Origin: Peptococcaceae bacterium 1109
GTDB lineage: Bacteria; Bacillota; Limnochordia; Darwinibacteriales; Darwinibacteriaceae
Length of the DNA: 64,000 nucleotides
Direction of reading: 5' to 3'
Assembly: GCA_001028815.1 (NCBI GenBank)
Contig: LDJB01000004.1
Span: 77,733 to 141,732 of the forward strand
A program made the position numbers and the translations under genes. Positions within the stretch are counted from its first letter, which is position 1; every line of letters starts with the position of its first letter. This document shows, piece after piece, positions 43,759-51,910 of this stretch. The notes beneath the pieces were generated by a model. It saw only the letters and a program-made list of their open reading frames with translations, had not been told where the DNA came from and did no database searches.

Positions 43759-43792
43759 AAAAAAAGAGCCACAGACGGAATACGTCCATGGC
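43759..43792 (-). terminator. Rho-independent terminator of the lipoprotein gene
   Basis: On the minus strand GCCATGGACG pairs with CGTCTGTGGC (two wobble pairs) around TATTC, followed by a run of seven T's. It lies about 15 bases after the stop codon at 43805. Confidence 0.8.
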
Positions 43793-43804
43793 CCAAATGG
43801 CTGC

Positions 43805-44176
43805 CTATCTCAGATAGATGGAGGTATAAATGGCTTCTGGGAGCCGCCAGTGCTCGATTTTGAGAGTAATGTAGCGGTCAGGCCCAGGTACCCCCCTAAA
43901 CTGAAAGTAGCCGTAGCGGTCTGTCCAGGTGACTTGACCTGTTTCCAGCAAAGTGATCCGGGCTTCCTCAAGGGCTCGATACGATGAACGGGTATTCATG
44001 TCCGAAGTAACCCGCACCTGCTTCCCCCGATAAGAAATGTACCCATCCACGTTCGTGCGGTATGGTAACTCGATGATGATGGGCTGATCCAAGCGAATTA
44101 AGACGCTTGTATCGCAGCCCGCCAAGAGAACCACCGCCAACAAGAGAGCCGCCAACAGCGGAATCCGTTTTTTCAT
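43805..44176 (-). CDS. Lipoprotein with carboxypeptidase-regulatory-like (transthyretin-like) domain
   Basis: The product is 123 residues. A lipoprotein signal with lipobox LLAGC (Cys near residue 21) anchors it outside. The remaining 100 residues form a small beta-sandwich of the carboxypeptidase-D regulatory-like type: VDGYISYRGKQVRV, LEEARITLLETGQVTWTDRYGYFQF and GPDRYITLKIE, the usual pattern for adhesion-type or sugar-binding modules. The start was set at ATG 44176, seven bases after GGAGG. It stands alone, with its own terminator, between suf and the ABC transporter. Confidence 0.8.
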   Translation of the reverse strand: MKKRIPLLAALLLAVVLLAGCDTSVLIRLDQPIIIELPYRTNVDGYISYRGKQVRVTSDMNTRSSYRALEEARITLLETGQVTWTDRYGYFQFRGVPGPDRYITLKIEHWRLPEAIYTSIYLR

Positions 44177-44242
44177 CCTCACCCCTCCTCGCCTATAGTG
44201 TACGCACTATATGAAACAATTACGTCCCAAGTTAGGATTTTC

Positions 44243-45439
44243 CTACTCTTCCTTATAGCGGAGCCACTTAACAATTTCCCCCAGAGAGGCGGTCTTGCCG
44301 TACATGAGCATCCCCACTCGGAAGATTTTGGCAGACATCACAGCTATAGCAAACACCGCAAGCAGCAGCAAGCCCACGCTGAAAGCCATCTGCCACAGGG
44401 GCACCTGGGTGAGGGCAGTCCGCATAATCATGATGACCGGGCTTGTAAAGGGAAGAAAACTTGCCAGCACAGCCACGGAACCGTTGGGATTGGACACTAC
44501 GGGGCCGATGAACAAGAAGGCCAGCATAGGGAGCATAACCACTAGGCCTTGAGAGTTCCCCGCGCTTTGGATATCCTCCATGGTGGCCCCTATCCCCACA
44601 AAGAGGGCAGCATACAAAAGGTAGCCGCACAGGCCAAAGACGGCTAACATGCCTAAATCGGCCTTAAGAAGGGCTTCCCACACTGGGAAGTCTAAGAAGT
44701 AGATTGCCGCTGGGATAACAAGTGCTAACCAGAAGGCTAACTGCAGGACACCCAAAAGGAAATGCCCGAAAATCTTACCTTTCATCAGGGTCTGGGGGGT
44801 GATGGAGCTTAACACTACCTCGGCCATGCGGTCCCTCTTCTCCTGAACAGCGCTCTGCATGAGCATGGTACCAGAAGAGAGCACCAAGATGTAAATCAAC
44901 ACGACAAAGACTCCCGAGACAGCGATCTCCTCTCCCCCCGGCAGTTTTACATGGGCCATGGTCTCCACCTGAACTTGGGCAGTGGCGGAAACATATTGGA
45001 GAGCTTCCCAATCTAGGGCGGCCTCTTGCATGCGCCACTGTTGGAGGAACTGAGTCAGAATTGCCTGGATGTAGCCTCTCCCCTCTGTGGAGTGCTCACT
45101 GAGATACAAGTAGGCGTTCCCTGTGTGGAGGAAGGTGCTATCCACCAACAAGTAACCTGCAGCATTCCCTTCCTGCACTTCTTCTGCAATCCGATCCCGA
45201 TCGTTAGGAATGAGAAAGTGCAGATTGTCCGGGGCACCCTCCTCTAACAAGGGAAGGACACCCACATCATCCACAACGTAGTAAGTTACTTCTGGAGGCT
45301 TGTTCCAGCGCTCCAGGAGGACAGGAAGGCCTGCAAAAGCCACCATGATGAGGGGCGTAATGAGCAAACCAATGATGAACTGCTTGTTGGTGACATAGCG
45401 CATAAACTCCCAGCGTGCTACTTTCCAGATTTCCTTCAT
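44243..45439 (-). CDS. ABC-2 type transporter permease (NatB-like)
   Basis: The product is 398 residues. One N-terminal helix (about 20-42) is followed by a large external domain to about residue 170, then five to six helices in the C-terminal half. EIWKVARWEFMRYVTNKQF at the start, EKRDRMAEVVLSSITPQTLMKGKI near 205 and the ABC-2 FLPFTSPVIMIMR near 333 identify the NatB/YhaP group, which exports Na+ or other compounds. It is coupled to the ATPase gene by a four-base overlap. Confidence 0.9.
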   Translation of the reverse strand: MKEIWKVARWEFMRYVTNKQFIIGLLITPLIMVAFAGLPVLLERWNKPPEVTYYVVDDVGVLPLLEEGAPDNLHFLIPNDRDRIAEEVQEGNAAGYLLVDSTFLHTGNAYLYLSEHSTEGRGYIQAILTQFLQQWRMQEAALDWEALQYVSATAQVQVETMAHVKLPGGEEIAVSGVFVVLIYILVLSSGTMLMQSAVQEKRDRMAEVVLSSITPQTLMKGKIFGHFLLGVLQLAFWLALVIPAAIYFLDFPVWEALLKADLGMLAVFGLCGYLLYAALFVGIGATMEDIQSAGNSQGLVVMLPMLAFLFIGPVVSNPNGSVAVLASFLPFTSPVIMIMRTALTQVPLWQMAFSVGLLLLAVFAIAVMSAKIFRVGMLMYGKTASLGEIVKWLRYKEE

Positions 45440-46356
45440 GCCCCATGCCTCCCTGTGGCAATTTTGACAAAGATGTCGTGCAGTGATGGGCGGGTTATGC
45501 TGAGCTCCCGCACCCCAGCATCAGGGGGTACCTGCCGGAGAAACTCCTCCGGAGAAACATGATCCTTTAAGTACAAAACCCAGCGGTTGCTGTTCACCTG
45601 CTCTGCTCCGGCTACCATGGGCAAACGCACCAAGGGATCTGCATCCTTACCAAGCTCAACATGGACTCGGAAGGTGCCGTATTTTTCCCTAATCTCCCCC
45701 AAGGGGCCTGAAACCACTTCTGTACCCTTGTCGATCAAGAAGATCCGGTCGCAGAGTTCTTCCACAATGTTCATCTGGTGGCTGGACAGGAGTACTACAG
45801 CCCCACCTGCCGCGAGCGTCCTTATCTCCTCTTTAAACAGGTCTTGGCTGACAGGGTCCAGCCCGGAAAATGGTTCGTCCAGCACGATAAAGCGAGGCTG
45901 ATGCAGGACAGCGGCAATAAACTGCACTTTCTGGGCCATTCCCTTGGACAGCTGTTCCACCTTTGCATTTGCGTAATCGGCAAGGCCGAACTTGGCCAGC
46001 CACTCCCTTGCCCTGCTCGCCACAACTGGCTTGGGCACGTTCTTTAAGCTTGCTAAGAACTGCAGGATATGCATGACCCGTGCTTCCTTGTACAAACCCC
46101 GCTCTTCTGGGAGATAACCTACGAGGTCCTTAGGGACGCTGGCGGCCTTGCGGTTTTGGCTCTGAAAAGCAACCGTGCCTGAATCTGGGGCCGTAATACC
46201 CATAATCATGCGAATGATCGTGGTCTTGCCCGCCCCGTTAGGCCCTAGAATACCCATGATCTCCCCCGCCTTGGCTTGAAAGGAGACATCCCTCACGACG
46301 CGCTTCTCTCCATATGTTTTACTTACTGCGTTGACAACTAAGGCATCAGCAACCAT
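45436..46356 (-). CDS. ABC transporter ATP-binding protein (NatA-like)
   Basis: This 306-residue ATPase partners the ABC-2 permease. Walker A is GPNGAGKTT near residue 41, the signature LSKGMAQKVQFIAAV near 134 (Gln-to-Lys type common in this family) and Walker B FIVLDEPFSGLDPV near 157. A C-terminal domain of about 80 residues follows (the DUF4162-type domain of these ATPases). The start was set at ATG 46356, eight bases after GGAGG. It is divergent from the ECF sigma factor gene; TATACT/TATAGT sequences in the gap (46420-46427) could serve both directions. Confidence 0.9.
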   Translation of the reverse strand: MVADALVVNAVSKTYGEKRVVRDVSFQAKAGEIMGILGPNGAGKTTIIRMIMGITAPDSGTVAFQSQNRKAASVPKDLVGYLPEERGLYKEARVMHILQFLASLKNVPKPVVASRAREWLAKFGLADYANAKVEQLSKGMAQKVQFIAAVLHQPRFIVLDEPFSGLDPVSQDLFKEEIRTLAAGGAVVLLSSHQMNIVEELCDRIFLIDKGTEVVSGPLGEIREKYGTFRVHVELGKDADPLVRLPMVAGAEQVNSNRWVLYLKDHVSPEEFLRQVPPDAGVRELSITRPSLHDIFVKIATGRHGA

Positions 46357-46498
46357 GTGCAACTCCTCCCTCACTGTGGGGAATATTCCTGATAATCCCT
46401 GAGGAATCCTCTCTGATGATATACTATAGACAAAACTCTCCCTTAAGTGATTTCCATCAAATGGGATAAACTTTTCCCGCGGTCAAGGGATATATAAG

Positions 46499-47113
46499 GT
46501 GAAAGCCACAGGAAAGGGGGCAGCCGGGAATTTGGAGGAGCAAGAACTTATCCGCCGCGCCAAGCAGGGGGACAAACCAAGCATGGAAGCCTTGTTTCGC
46601 ATCCATGTGGACAGTGCGGTACGCACCGCTTATATGATCACCCGGAGCTGGGACACGGCCGAAGACGCAGTTCAAGAAGCTTTTCTTCAAGCCTTCCGCT
46701 CCCTGGACAAGTTTCAGGACGGAAGGCCCTTCAAGCCCTGGTTCGCCAAAATCGTGGTGAACAAGAGCAGAAAACTCTGGGCCAGGTTCGGGGCATCGTG
46801 GGACGAACTTGACCCGCAGCATGCCGATGACTCTGCCCGGGGGCTCCCTGAGGCGCAGGTTTTGGAAGGGGAAAGGCGGGCAAGGCTCATTGAGGCCCTT
46901 AAGCTTCTAGGAGAGAACCACCGCCTGGTCTTGGTCCTCAAGTACCTAAGCGGCCTCACGGAGGCAGAGATCGGGGAAGTGCTGGGTGTCCCTGTATCAA
47001 CAGTGAAGTCTAGGTTATTTGTGGCACGTAAACAGCTCGGACAGAAGCTGGCACTTATCGAAGGGGGTGATCCAAATGGAAAAGCGCAATCAGGCCGTTC
47101 CCAACGAAGATGA
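46499..47113 (+). CDS. ECF-type RNA polymerase sigma factor
   Basis: The product is 204 residues. Region 2 spans residues about 24-95 (EALFRIHVDSAVRTAYMITR, DTAEDAVQEAFLQAFRSLDKF, PFKPWFAKIVVNKSRKLW); region 4 spans about 130-185 (LTEAEIGEVLGVPVSTVKSRLFVARKQL, helix-turn-helix). The start is uncertain: GTG 46499 has a weak site, while TTG 46532 follows AAGGGGG after 11 bases and gives a typical ECF N-terminus. It overlaps the downstream likely anti-sigma gene by 38 bases. The anti-sigma pairing suggests it is released by an envelope signal. Confidence 0.9.
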   Translation: MKATGKGAAGNLEEQELIRRAKQGDKPSMEALFRIHVDSAVRTAYMITRSWDTAEDAVQEAFLQAFRSLDKFQDGRPFKPWFAKIVVNKSRKLWARFGASWDELDPQHADDSARGLPEAQVLEGERRARLIEALKLLGENHRLVLVLKYLSGLTEAEIGEVLGVPVSTVKSRLFVARKQLGQKLALIEGGDPNGKAQSGRSQRR

Positions 47114-47687
47114 GATTCGGGGGGCTTTGGCATCCTACACCGCTCACCCCATCTCCGCTGAGGCCATGTGGGAGAAGATCAGCGAAGCGCTGGAGGAGGC
47201 AGAACCGAGCCCGCCGTGGCTTAGGTTCCAACCCTGGCTTGCCTTTGGCAGTGTCGCTGCGGTACTCTGCTTGATCCTGCTCTTGAACTGGACTGGTCCA
47301 GGACCGGGCCCAGGCCCTGCGCCTCTTGGGGATGTGGGGCCGCAAATCATGCGCTTTTCTGCTTTTGCCCCGGTAAGCGCATCCGCAAGTGTGGAACAGG
47401 GCCAGCTGATGGTGGAACTTACAGCTGCCAGCGATGTGAAGTTTGGCCCTGACCCTGCAGTAGTGCGCATCCTCACGCTAGATCAAAGTGAGGTGAGCAC
47501 AGGTTACACCACAGAGCTTGCTGGCCTCGAGCTTGCCCAAGGCGAGGCACACGTTCTGCCCCGCGCTGTTCCTGCCCCTATTGAACCGGGGGCATACCAA
47601 GTCCACCTACAGCTAGAAGTGGAAACGGCAGATGGTTCCCAAAGGATTGACGTTTTTGCACCCTTTACTATCAATGGAGAGGACTGA
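47076..47687 (+). CDS. Membrane protein, probable anti-sigma factor
   Basis: The product is 203 residues. Residues 1-50 are cytoplasmic and helical (EIRGALASYTAHPISAEAMWEKISEALEE); one membrane helix spans about 54-72; a GPGPGPGP spacer leads to an external domain of about 120 residues with beta-rich sequence ending HLQLEVETADGSQRIDVFAPFTI. Such single-pass proteins coded just after an ECF factor usually hold it inactive. No zinc-binding HxxxCxxC motif is present. The start was set at ATG 47076, five bases after GGGGGTGA. The anti-sigma role is inferred from position and topology. Confidence 0.75.
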   Translation: MEKRNQAVPNEDEIRGALASYTAHPISAEAMWEKISEALEEAEPSPPWLRFQPWLAFGSVAAVLCLILLLNWTGPGPGPGPAPLGDVGPQIMRFSAFAPVSASASVEQGQLMVELTAASDVKFGPDPAVVRILTLDQSEVSTGYTTELAGLELAQGEAHVLPRAVPAPIEPGAYQVHLQLEVETADGSQRIDVFAPFTINGED

Positions 47688-47692
47688 TTTAA

Positions 47693-48439
47693 GTGACAAA
47701 CAAACTGAGTTTACGGGTAGTTTTAGTAAGCGTAGCGTTGGTTTTACTGGCTGGTGCTGTAGGCAGCGCCCTTCTTCCCCACACCGGGGCCGCGGCCCAA
47801 GAAAAGGAGCTGCAAGGTTCCATGAACGTTTCTGGCCGGGCAGTTGTGACCGGCACCCCCGATATCTCCTACATCTCCCTTGGGGTTGAAACCAGGAATG
47901 AGTCCGCACAGCAAGCAGCAAGAGAAAATGCGGAGCTGATGACAAATGTGATGGCTGCCTTGAAGGAACTTGGGCTCACTGAAGCAGATCTCAGCACAAG
48001 CGGCTACAACGTCTACAGCTACCAGCAGTCGAACCGCAGTGATTCCTCTGCCCCGCCCATCACTTATTACGTTGTGCATAACCGCCTGGATATCACCGTC
48101 AAAGACCTAGACATGGTGGGAGAAGTGATCGACACGGCCATCGGCGCAGGGGCAAATCAGGTCCAAAGCGTTAGCTTTGACATTCAGGACAAGCAAGCCA
48201 TGCAAATCCAAGCCTTGGAGAACGCTGTTGCGCAAGCTAGGATGAAAGGGGAAGCCCTGGCTCGGGCCGCAGGAGTCACTTTAGGGGGCATCAAGGTCAT
48301 CACAGAGCAGAACACCTCGTATATCCCCTACACTGATACCGCTGCCCTGCGGAGCTTCGCGGTTGCAGAGGCAAAGACCCAGATCACACCGGGTGATGTG
48401 GAAGTGTCTGCAGAGGTTTACGTAGAGTTTTGGTTCTAA
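47693..48439 (+). CDS. SIMPL domain-containing (DUF541) exported protein
   Basis: The product is 248 residues: a signal peptide or anchor (about 1-35), then a SIMPL domain (DUF541/YggE-like). Family marks are VSGRAVVTGTPDISYISLGVETRNESAQ near residue 45, LTEADLSTSGYNVYSYQ near 95, NRLDITVKDLDMVG near 128 and the C-terminal TPGDVEVSAEVYVEFWF. YggE-type proteins reduce oxidative or envelope stress by unknown means. It starts at GTG 47693, five bases after the anti-sigma gene, and ends at a terminator, so the three genes form one stress-response unit. Confidence 0.88.
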   Translation: MTNKLSLRVVLVSVALVLLAGAVGSALLPHTGAAAQEKELQGSMNVSGRAVVTGTPDISYISLGVETRNESAQQAARENAELMTNVMAALKELGLTEADLSTSGYNVYSYQQSNRSDSSAPPITYYVVHNRLDITVKDLDMVGEVIDTAIGAGANQVQSVSFDIQDKQAMQIQALENAVAQARMKGEALARAAGVTLGGIKVITEQNTSYIPYTDTAALRSFAVAEAKTQITPGDVEVSAEVYVEFWF

Positions 48440-48464
48440 CCTTACAAGCAAGACAATACAAGGG

Positions 48465-48501
48465 CCGCTAGGTGTTACCTCGCCTAGCGGTTTCCTTTAT
48501 T
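48465..48501 (+). terminator. Rho-independent terminator of the sigma/anti-sigma/SIMPL operon
   Basis: CCGCTAGG and CCTAGCGG form an 8-bp stem around ten bases, followed by TTTCCTTTATTT. Confidence 0.75.
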
Positions 48502-48613
48502 TACCACAGCCGAAACACCCATAACATCAGGGTTTTTTTCATTACAAAAGTATGTTCTTTGTTCAAGAGACAGCGGGAGATTTCTCCATGAGCAAGAATA
48601 TAGGAGGTGTAAT

Positions 48614-48625
48614 GGAAACGTTACC
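48614..48625 (+). promoter_or_regulatory. LacI-family operator candidate 1
   Basis: GGAAACGTTACC is an inverted repeat (two of twelve bases off symmetry) around a central CG, the form bound by LacI/GalR-family regulators. It lies about 180 bases before the sugar importer. A second copy is 78 bases downstream. It also overlaps an AGGAGG-ATG frame of seven codons (METLPVR), likely chance. Confidence 0.5.
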
Positions 48626-48691
48626 CGTTAGGTAAGTCCCTATAACTGGTCGTTTATTGATCGGATATAGGGAAAATGTTGAAAGACATAT

Positions 48692-48703
48692 GGAAACGAT
48701 TCC
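48692..48703 (+). promoter_or_regulatory. LacI-family operator candidate 2
   Basis: GGAAACGATTCC is a near-palindrome around a central CG, like the copy at 48614. It sits 8 bases before a TTGACA (48711-48716) for which no convincing -10 is found. Confidence 0.5.
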
Positions 48704-48795
48704 CTGTTATTTGACATACAGGAAAGGAGGCCTCTGGCGTAAAGCCGCGCACAGAATCATCTTCACCAAAAACACGATCTAAGGAGGAACGTCAA

Positions 48796-50061
48796 TTGAA
48801 CAAACGGATTCGGCATTTAGTATTGGCAGTGCTGCTCAGCCTCGTCGTGACTGGCGCAGTGTGGGCATAGGAAAAAGTGACATTGACCATCATGTGGCAA
48901 AATGCAGGAGTAGACTCCACGGACAACTGGATGCGGGATACTCTCACGCTCTTCCAGGAGCAGAATCCCAATGTAGAGTTCGAACTGATGGACAACACCT
49001 GGGGTGACCAATACCTCACCCAAATCACAACCCTCATGGCCACAGGCCGCACACCTGACGTGTTCGCAACATGGACATCAGGTAGAATGGAGCCTTTTGT
49101 TGAGGCAGGCCGGATGTACGACCTCAAGCCACTTCTGGAACAAGACCCTGAGTTCTACAACTTCCTCCAAGCTGGGCCGCTTGCGTCCACAACTTTTGAT
49201 GGGGGAATCTACGCTATTCCGTATAACCTGAACGGCGAGTTCATCTACTACAACAAGCAAGTCTTTGCAGATCTGGGCCTGACCGTTCCCGAGACTTGGG
49301 AAGATTTCCTGAACATCATCAAGACAACTAAGGAAAACGGCATCATCCCCATCGCTCTCGGCAATGCAGAGATCTGGACCGGAGCAATCCCGTTCATGAT
49401 GATTGCTGAGCGTGTTGGCGGCCTGGAAGCCATCAACGAGACTCTCGCTGGCGAAAGAAAATGGACCGATGAGATCTTCGCGAGATCTGGCGAAGTTCTC
49501 CAAGAGCTCATGAACATGGGCGCCTTTGAGCCTAACGTTAACGGTATCAAGCCTGATGAAGCCCGGAGCAAGTTCGTCATGGGCCAAGCTGCTCTTTGGA
49601 TCAACGGCACCTGGGAAATCAGCATCCTCAACGCTCAAATGGGCCCCGAGAACTACGGCATCTTCTCCCTGCCAGAAATCCCCGGCGGCAAAGGCAGCAT
49701 CGATCACCACATCGTCTTTGCAGACCAAGCATATGCCATTGGAGCAAACAGCGAGCATAAAGACGTTGCGTGGTCGCTCCTGAAGTTCATGTTCTCCCAA
49801 GAGCGTCAAGAAGCCGTCGTCAGGAGCAATGTGCTTCCTGCCACCAAGGTGGAAGTAGATCCGGCCACAGCCGATGCACGGCTGGTTGAAGCCCTTGACC
49901 TGATGGCTGGTGCCTCTGGAACCATGTTCCCCTGGGATATCCCTCTGGGCACCTTCCTTGGAACTGAGCTCAACAAGGCTGTTCAGCTTCTCTACATGGG
50001 CCAAAGCCCTGCCTCCGTCATGCAGCAATTCCAACGCACAGTTGATGACGCCGCTTTCTAG
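48796..50061 (+). CDS. Family 1 sugar ABC substrate-binding protein with in-frame amber codon
   Basis: The frame starts at TTG 48796 (AAGGAGGA 8 bases upstream) and encodes a signal peptide of 24 residues ending TGAVWA. Codon 25 is TAG (48868-48870), and the mature protein follows in the same frame: EKVTLTIMWQNAG, TPDVFATWTSGRMEPFVEAG, YAIPYNLNGEFIYYNKQVF, GQAALWINGTWE and the SQERQEAVVRS end, all typical of sugar-binding proteins. Without readthrough, translation could begin only at GTG 48877 and give a 394-residue protein without a signal peptide, useless for an importer. The stop probably reflects CAG-to-TAG (Gln at position +1 is common). Codon use is uniform and suggests high expression. 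An error in the sequence is possible. Confidence 0.85.
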
Positions 50062-50082
50062 AGTCTTGTAATAGCAGTGTTC

Positions 50083-50118
50083 CTTGAGGGCCTAACCCAT
50101 AGGGCTTAGGCCCTCAAG
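50083..50118 (+). terminator. Hairpin between sugar-binding protein and permease genes
   Basis: CTTGAGGGCCTAA and TTAGGCCCTCAAG make a perfect 13-bp stem around ten bases. There is no U-run, so partial attenuation or mRNA protection that raises binding-protein yield is more likely than full termination. Confidence 0.6.
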
Positions 50119-50143
50119 TGTAACACCCGGGAGGTTGCACCAG

Positions 50144-51028
50144 ATGCAGAAAATGCTTAGTAACAAATGGGTGATCCTGGCCTTTGTGGCTCCGGCCGTA
50201 CTGCTCTACGCTATGGTTGTGCCTTACCCCTTGCTGAAATCTATCCAGTATTCCTTTTATCGGTGGAACATCATCGGGACAGCCCAGTTCGTCGGTTTCC
50301 AGAACTACGTGCGCATTTTTACATCCGACTATGTCTTTACTACCGCGTTAAAGAATACCGCGCTGTTCACCATCGGGTCCATCGTCCTTCAAATCCCACT
50401 GGCCTTCATTCTAGCCGTATCCCTTACCAAAGTTACGCGGCTGAACAAGTTCTTTAAAAGTGTCTACTTTCTTCCTTGTACCATCTCTGGCGCGGCGGTC
50501 AGCCTGCTTTGGCAGTTCATCTATCATCCGAACATGGGTATCATCAACGCTGTGCTAAAGAGCCTTGGCTTGGGCGGCTGGGCTCGGACCTGGCTGGCAG
50601 AGCCTGATTTTGCCCTTTGGGCGGTAGTAATCAGCATTTCATGGCAGTGGTTTGGCTATCACATGGTGATCTTCCTAACGTCCCTTTCCACCATTTCTCC
50701 TGAGATCTTTGAGGCTGCGGAGGTGGACGGGGCTACCGGTTGGAAGAAGGTGTGGTACATTACCTATCCCCTGATGAAGCCGTTTATCAAGATCAGCATG
50801 ATCTTAATTACGACCAGTTCCATCAAAGCCTTTGACAACGTATACGTTCTCACTGGAGAGGGCCCCGCGAATTCGTCCACGGTCCTGGCCCTGCACATGT
50901 ACAACCGGGCCTTTCTGCAGCTGCAGTACGGCTATGGTGCGGCCCTCGCAGTAATCCTGTTAATCCTGTGCGTTGTCCTATCCGGTGTTTTGAACAAAGT
51001 GTTTGGCACCAAGAATGCCGAGTACTAG
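50144..51028 (+). CDS. Sugar ABC transporter permease (MalF/UgpA-like)
   Basis: This 294-residue membrane protein has six helices; the start of the second (residues 65-90, NTALFTIGSIVLQIPLAFILA) opens the core. The coupling loop EAAEVDGATGWKKVWYITYPLMKP near residue 190 contacts the ATPase. The start was set at ATG 50144, nine bases after GGAGG. The next permease gene follows after 17 bases. No ATPase gene is nearby, so the importer probably uses a shared MsmK-type ATPase encoded elsewhere. Confidence 0.93.
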   Translation: MQKMLSNKWVILAFVAPAVLLYAMVVPYPLLKSIQYSFYRWNIIGTAQFVGFQNYVRIFTSDYVFTTALKNTALFTIGSIVLQIPLAFILAVSLTKVTRLNKFFKSVYFLPCTISGAAVSLLWQFIYHPNMGIINAVLKSLGLGGWARTWLAEPDFALWAVVISISWQWFGYHMVIFLTSLSTISPEIFEAAEVDGATGWKKVWYITYPLMKPFIKISMILITTSSIKAFDNVYVLTGEGPANSSTVLALHMYNRAFLQLQYGYGAALAVILLILCVVLSGVLNKVFGTKNAEY

Positions 51029-51045
51029 AAAGGAAGGTATTTGCC

Positions 51046-51903
51046 GTGAGCAGCCGGTCTAATATAGCCGCCATTGCATTCCTCAAACTCAAGCGTGGCC
51101 TTGCGGTAGTCCTCCTCATGGGCTTGGCAATCTCAGTGCTGTATCCGCTGGCCTGGACTGTCATGAGCTCCATCCGGAATCCGCAGGAGTTTTTCTTAAA
51201 TCCCTGGGGCCTGCCCACTTCGATCAACTTTTCCGTCTATAAGAAAGTCTGGAACGAGTTTTATGTGGGCCGTGCGCTGCTTAACAGCCTCACCATTGCT
51301 AGCCTGACGGTGATCCTGTCCCTGGCCTTTTCTCTTACAGCCTCGTTTGCCATCGCCCGTATGCGCTGGCGTTTCAGCAACGTGGTCTTGGCCTTCCTTC
51401 TGACAGGGCTGATGATCCCAGGGCATTCCACAATCATCCCCCTGTACCTCACCTTGATTCCTGTAATCGAAGCGGTAGGGGCTAAGAACGCGATCCTCAT
51501 CCCGTATGTTGCAGGCACACTGCCCATTTCTGTATTCATCATCAGCAGTTACATGCGGTCCCTTCCCAACAGCGTGGAGGAAGCTGCAATTATCGATGGC
51601 TGCAACATTCGCCAGCTTTTCTTCCGCATCATTATACCCATGAGCCTGCCTGCAGTGGCCTCTGTCACCATCTTTAACTTCCTGGGTGTGTGGAATGAAC
51701 TCATGCTTGCCCTGGTATTCCTTACCAAGAATGCGGAGCAAACCTTGCCTCTGGCCCTTCTTAGGTTCTCCGGGCGCTTTGGCACCCAGTGGTCGGAAAC
51801 CCTGGCCACGGTTTCTATTGCAGTCATCCCCAGCATCCTGCTCTATGTGATCCTCCAAGAAAAACTGATCAAGGGTATGACCGCTGGGTCAGTGAAAGGC
51901 TGA
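51046..51903 (+). CDS. Sugar ABC transporter permease (MalG/UgpE-like)
   Basis: The product is 285 residues with six hydrophobic segments. Family marks are MSSIRNPQEFFLNPWGLP near residue 42, NSLTIASLTVILSLAFSL near 82, and the coupling loop EEAAIIDGCNIRQLFFRIIIPMSLP near 180. The start was set at GTG 51046, with AAAGGAAGG upstream; earlier codons of the open frame lie inside the preceding gene. It is the last gene of the sugar importer operon. The stop is only seven bases from the convergent ABC-F stop. Confidence 0.93.
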   Translation: MSSRSNIAAIAFLKLKRGLAVVLLMGLAISVLYPLAWTVMSSIRNPQEFFLNPWGLPTSINFSVYKKVWNEFYVGRALLNSLTIASLTVILSLAFSLTASFAIARMRWRFSNVVLAFLLTGLMIPGHSTIIPLYLTLIPVIEAVGAKNAILIPYVAGTLPISVFIISSYMRSLPNSVEEAAIIDGCNIRQLFFRIIIPMSLPAVASVTIFNFLGVWNELMLALVFLTKNAEQTLPLALLRFSGRFGTQWSETLATVSIAVIPSILLYVILQEKLIKGMTAGSVKG

Positions 51904-51910
51904 GGCCAGA

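Noticed and set aside
48711-48739. TTGACA as the -35 box of the sugar importer
   Set aside because: No acceptable -10 box occurs 15-19 bases downstream.
48868-48870. TAG as a pyrrolysine codon
   Set aside because: Several genes in the window end normally at TAG, the codon lies at a signal-peptide junction where pyrrolysine would have no role, and no pylT or pylS is visible. A point mutation or error is simpler.
49078-50034. 318-codon open frame on the minus strand opposite the sugar-binding protein
   Set aside because: Antisense to a well-recognised binding protein; the sequence shows no domain and no binding site.
51196-51858. 220-codon minus-strand frame opposite the MalG-like permease
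   Set aside because: The translation is unusually rich in charged residues typical of reading a membrane protein gene backwards; no start signal.
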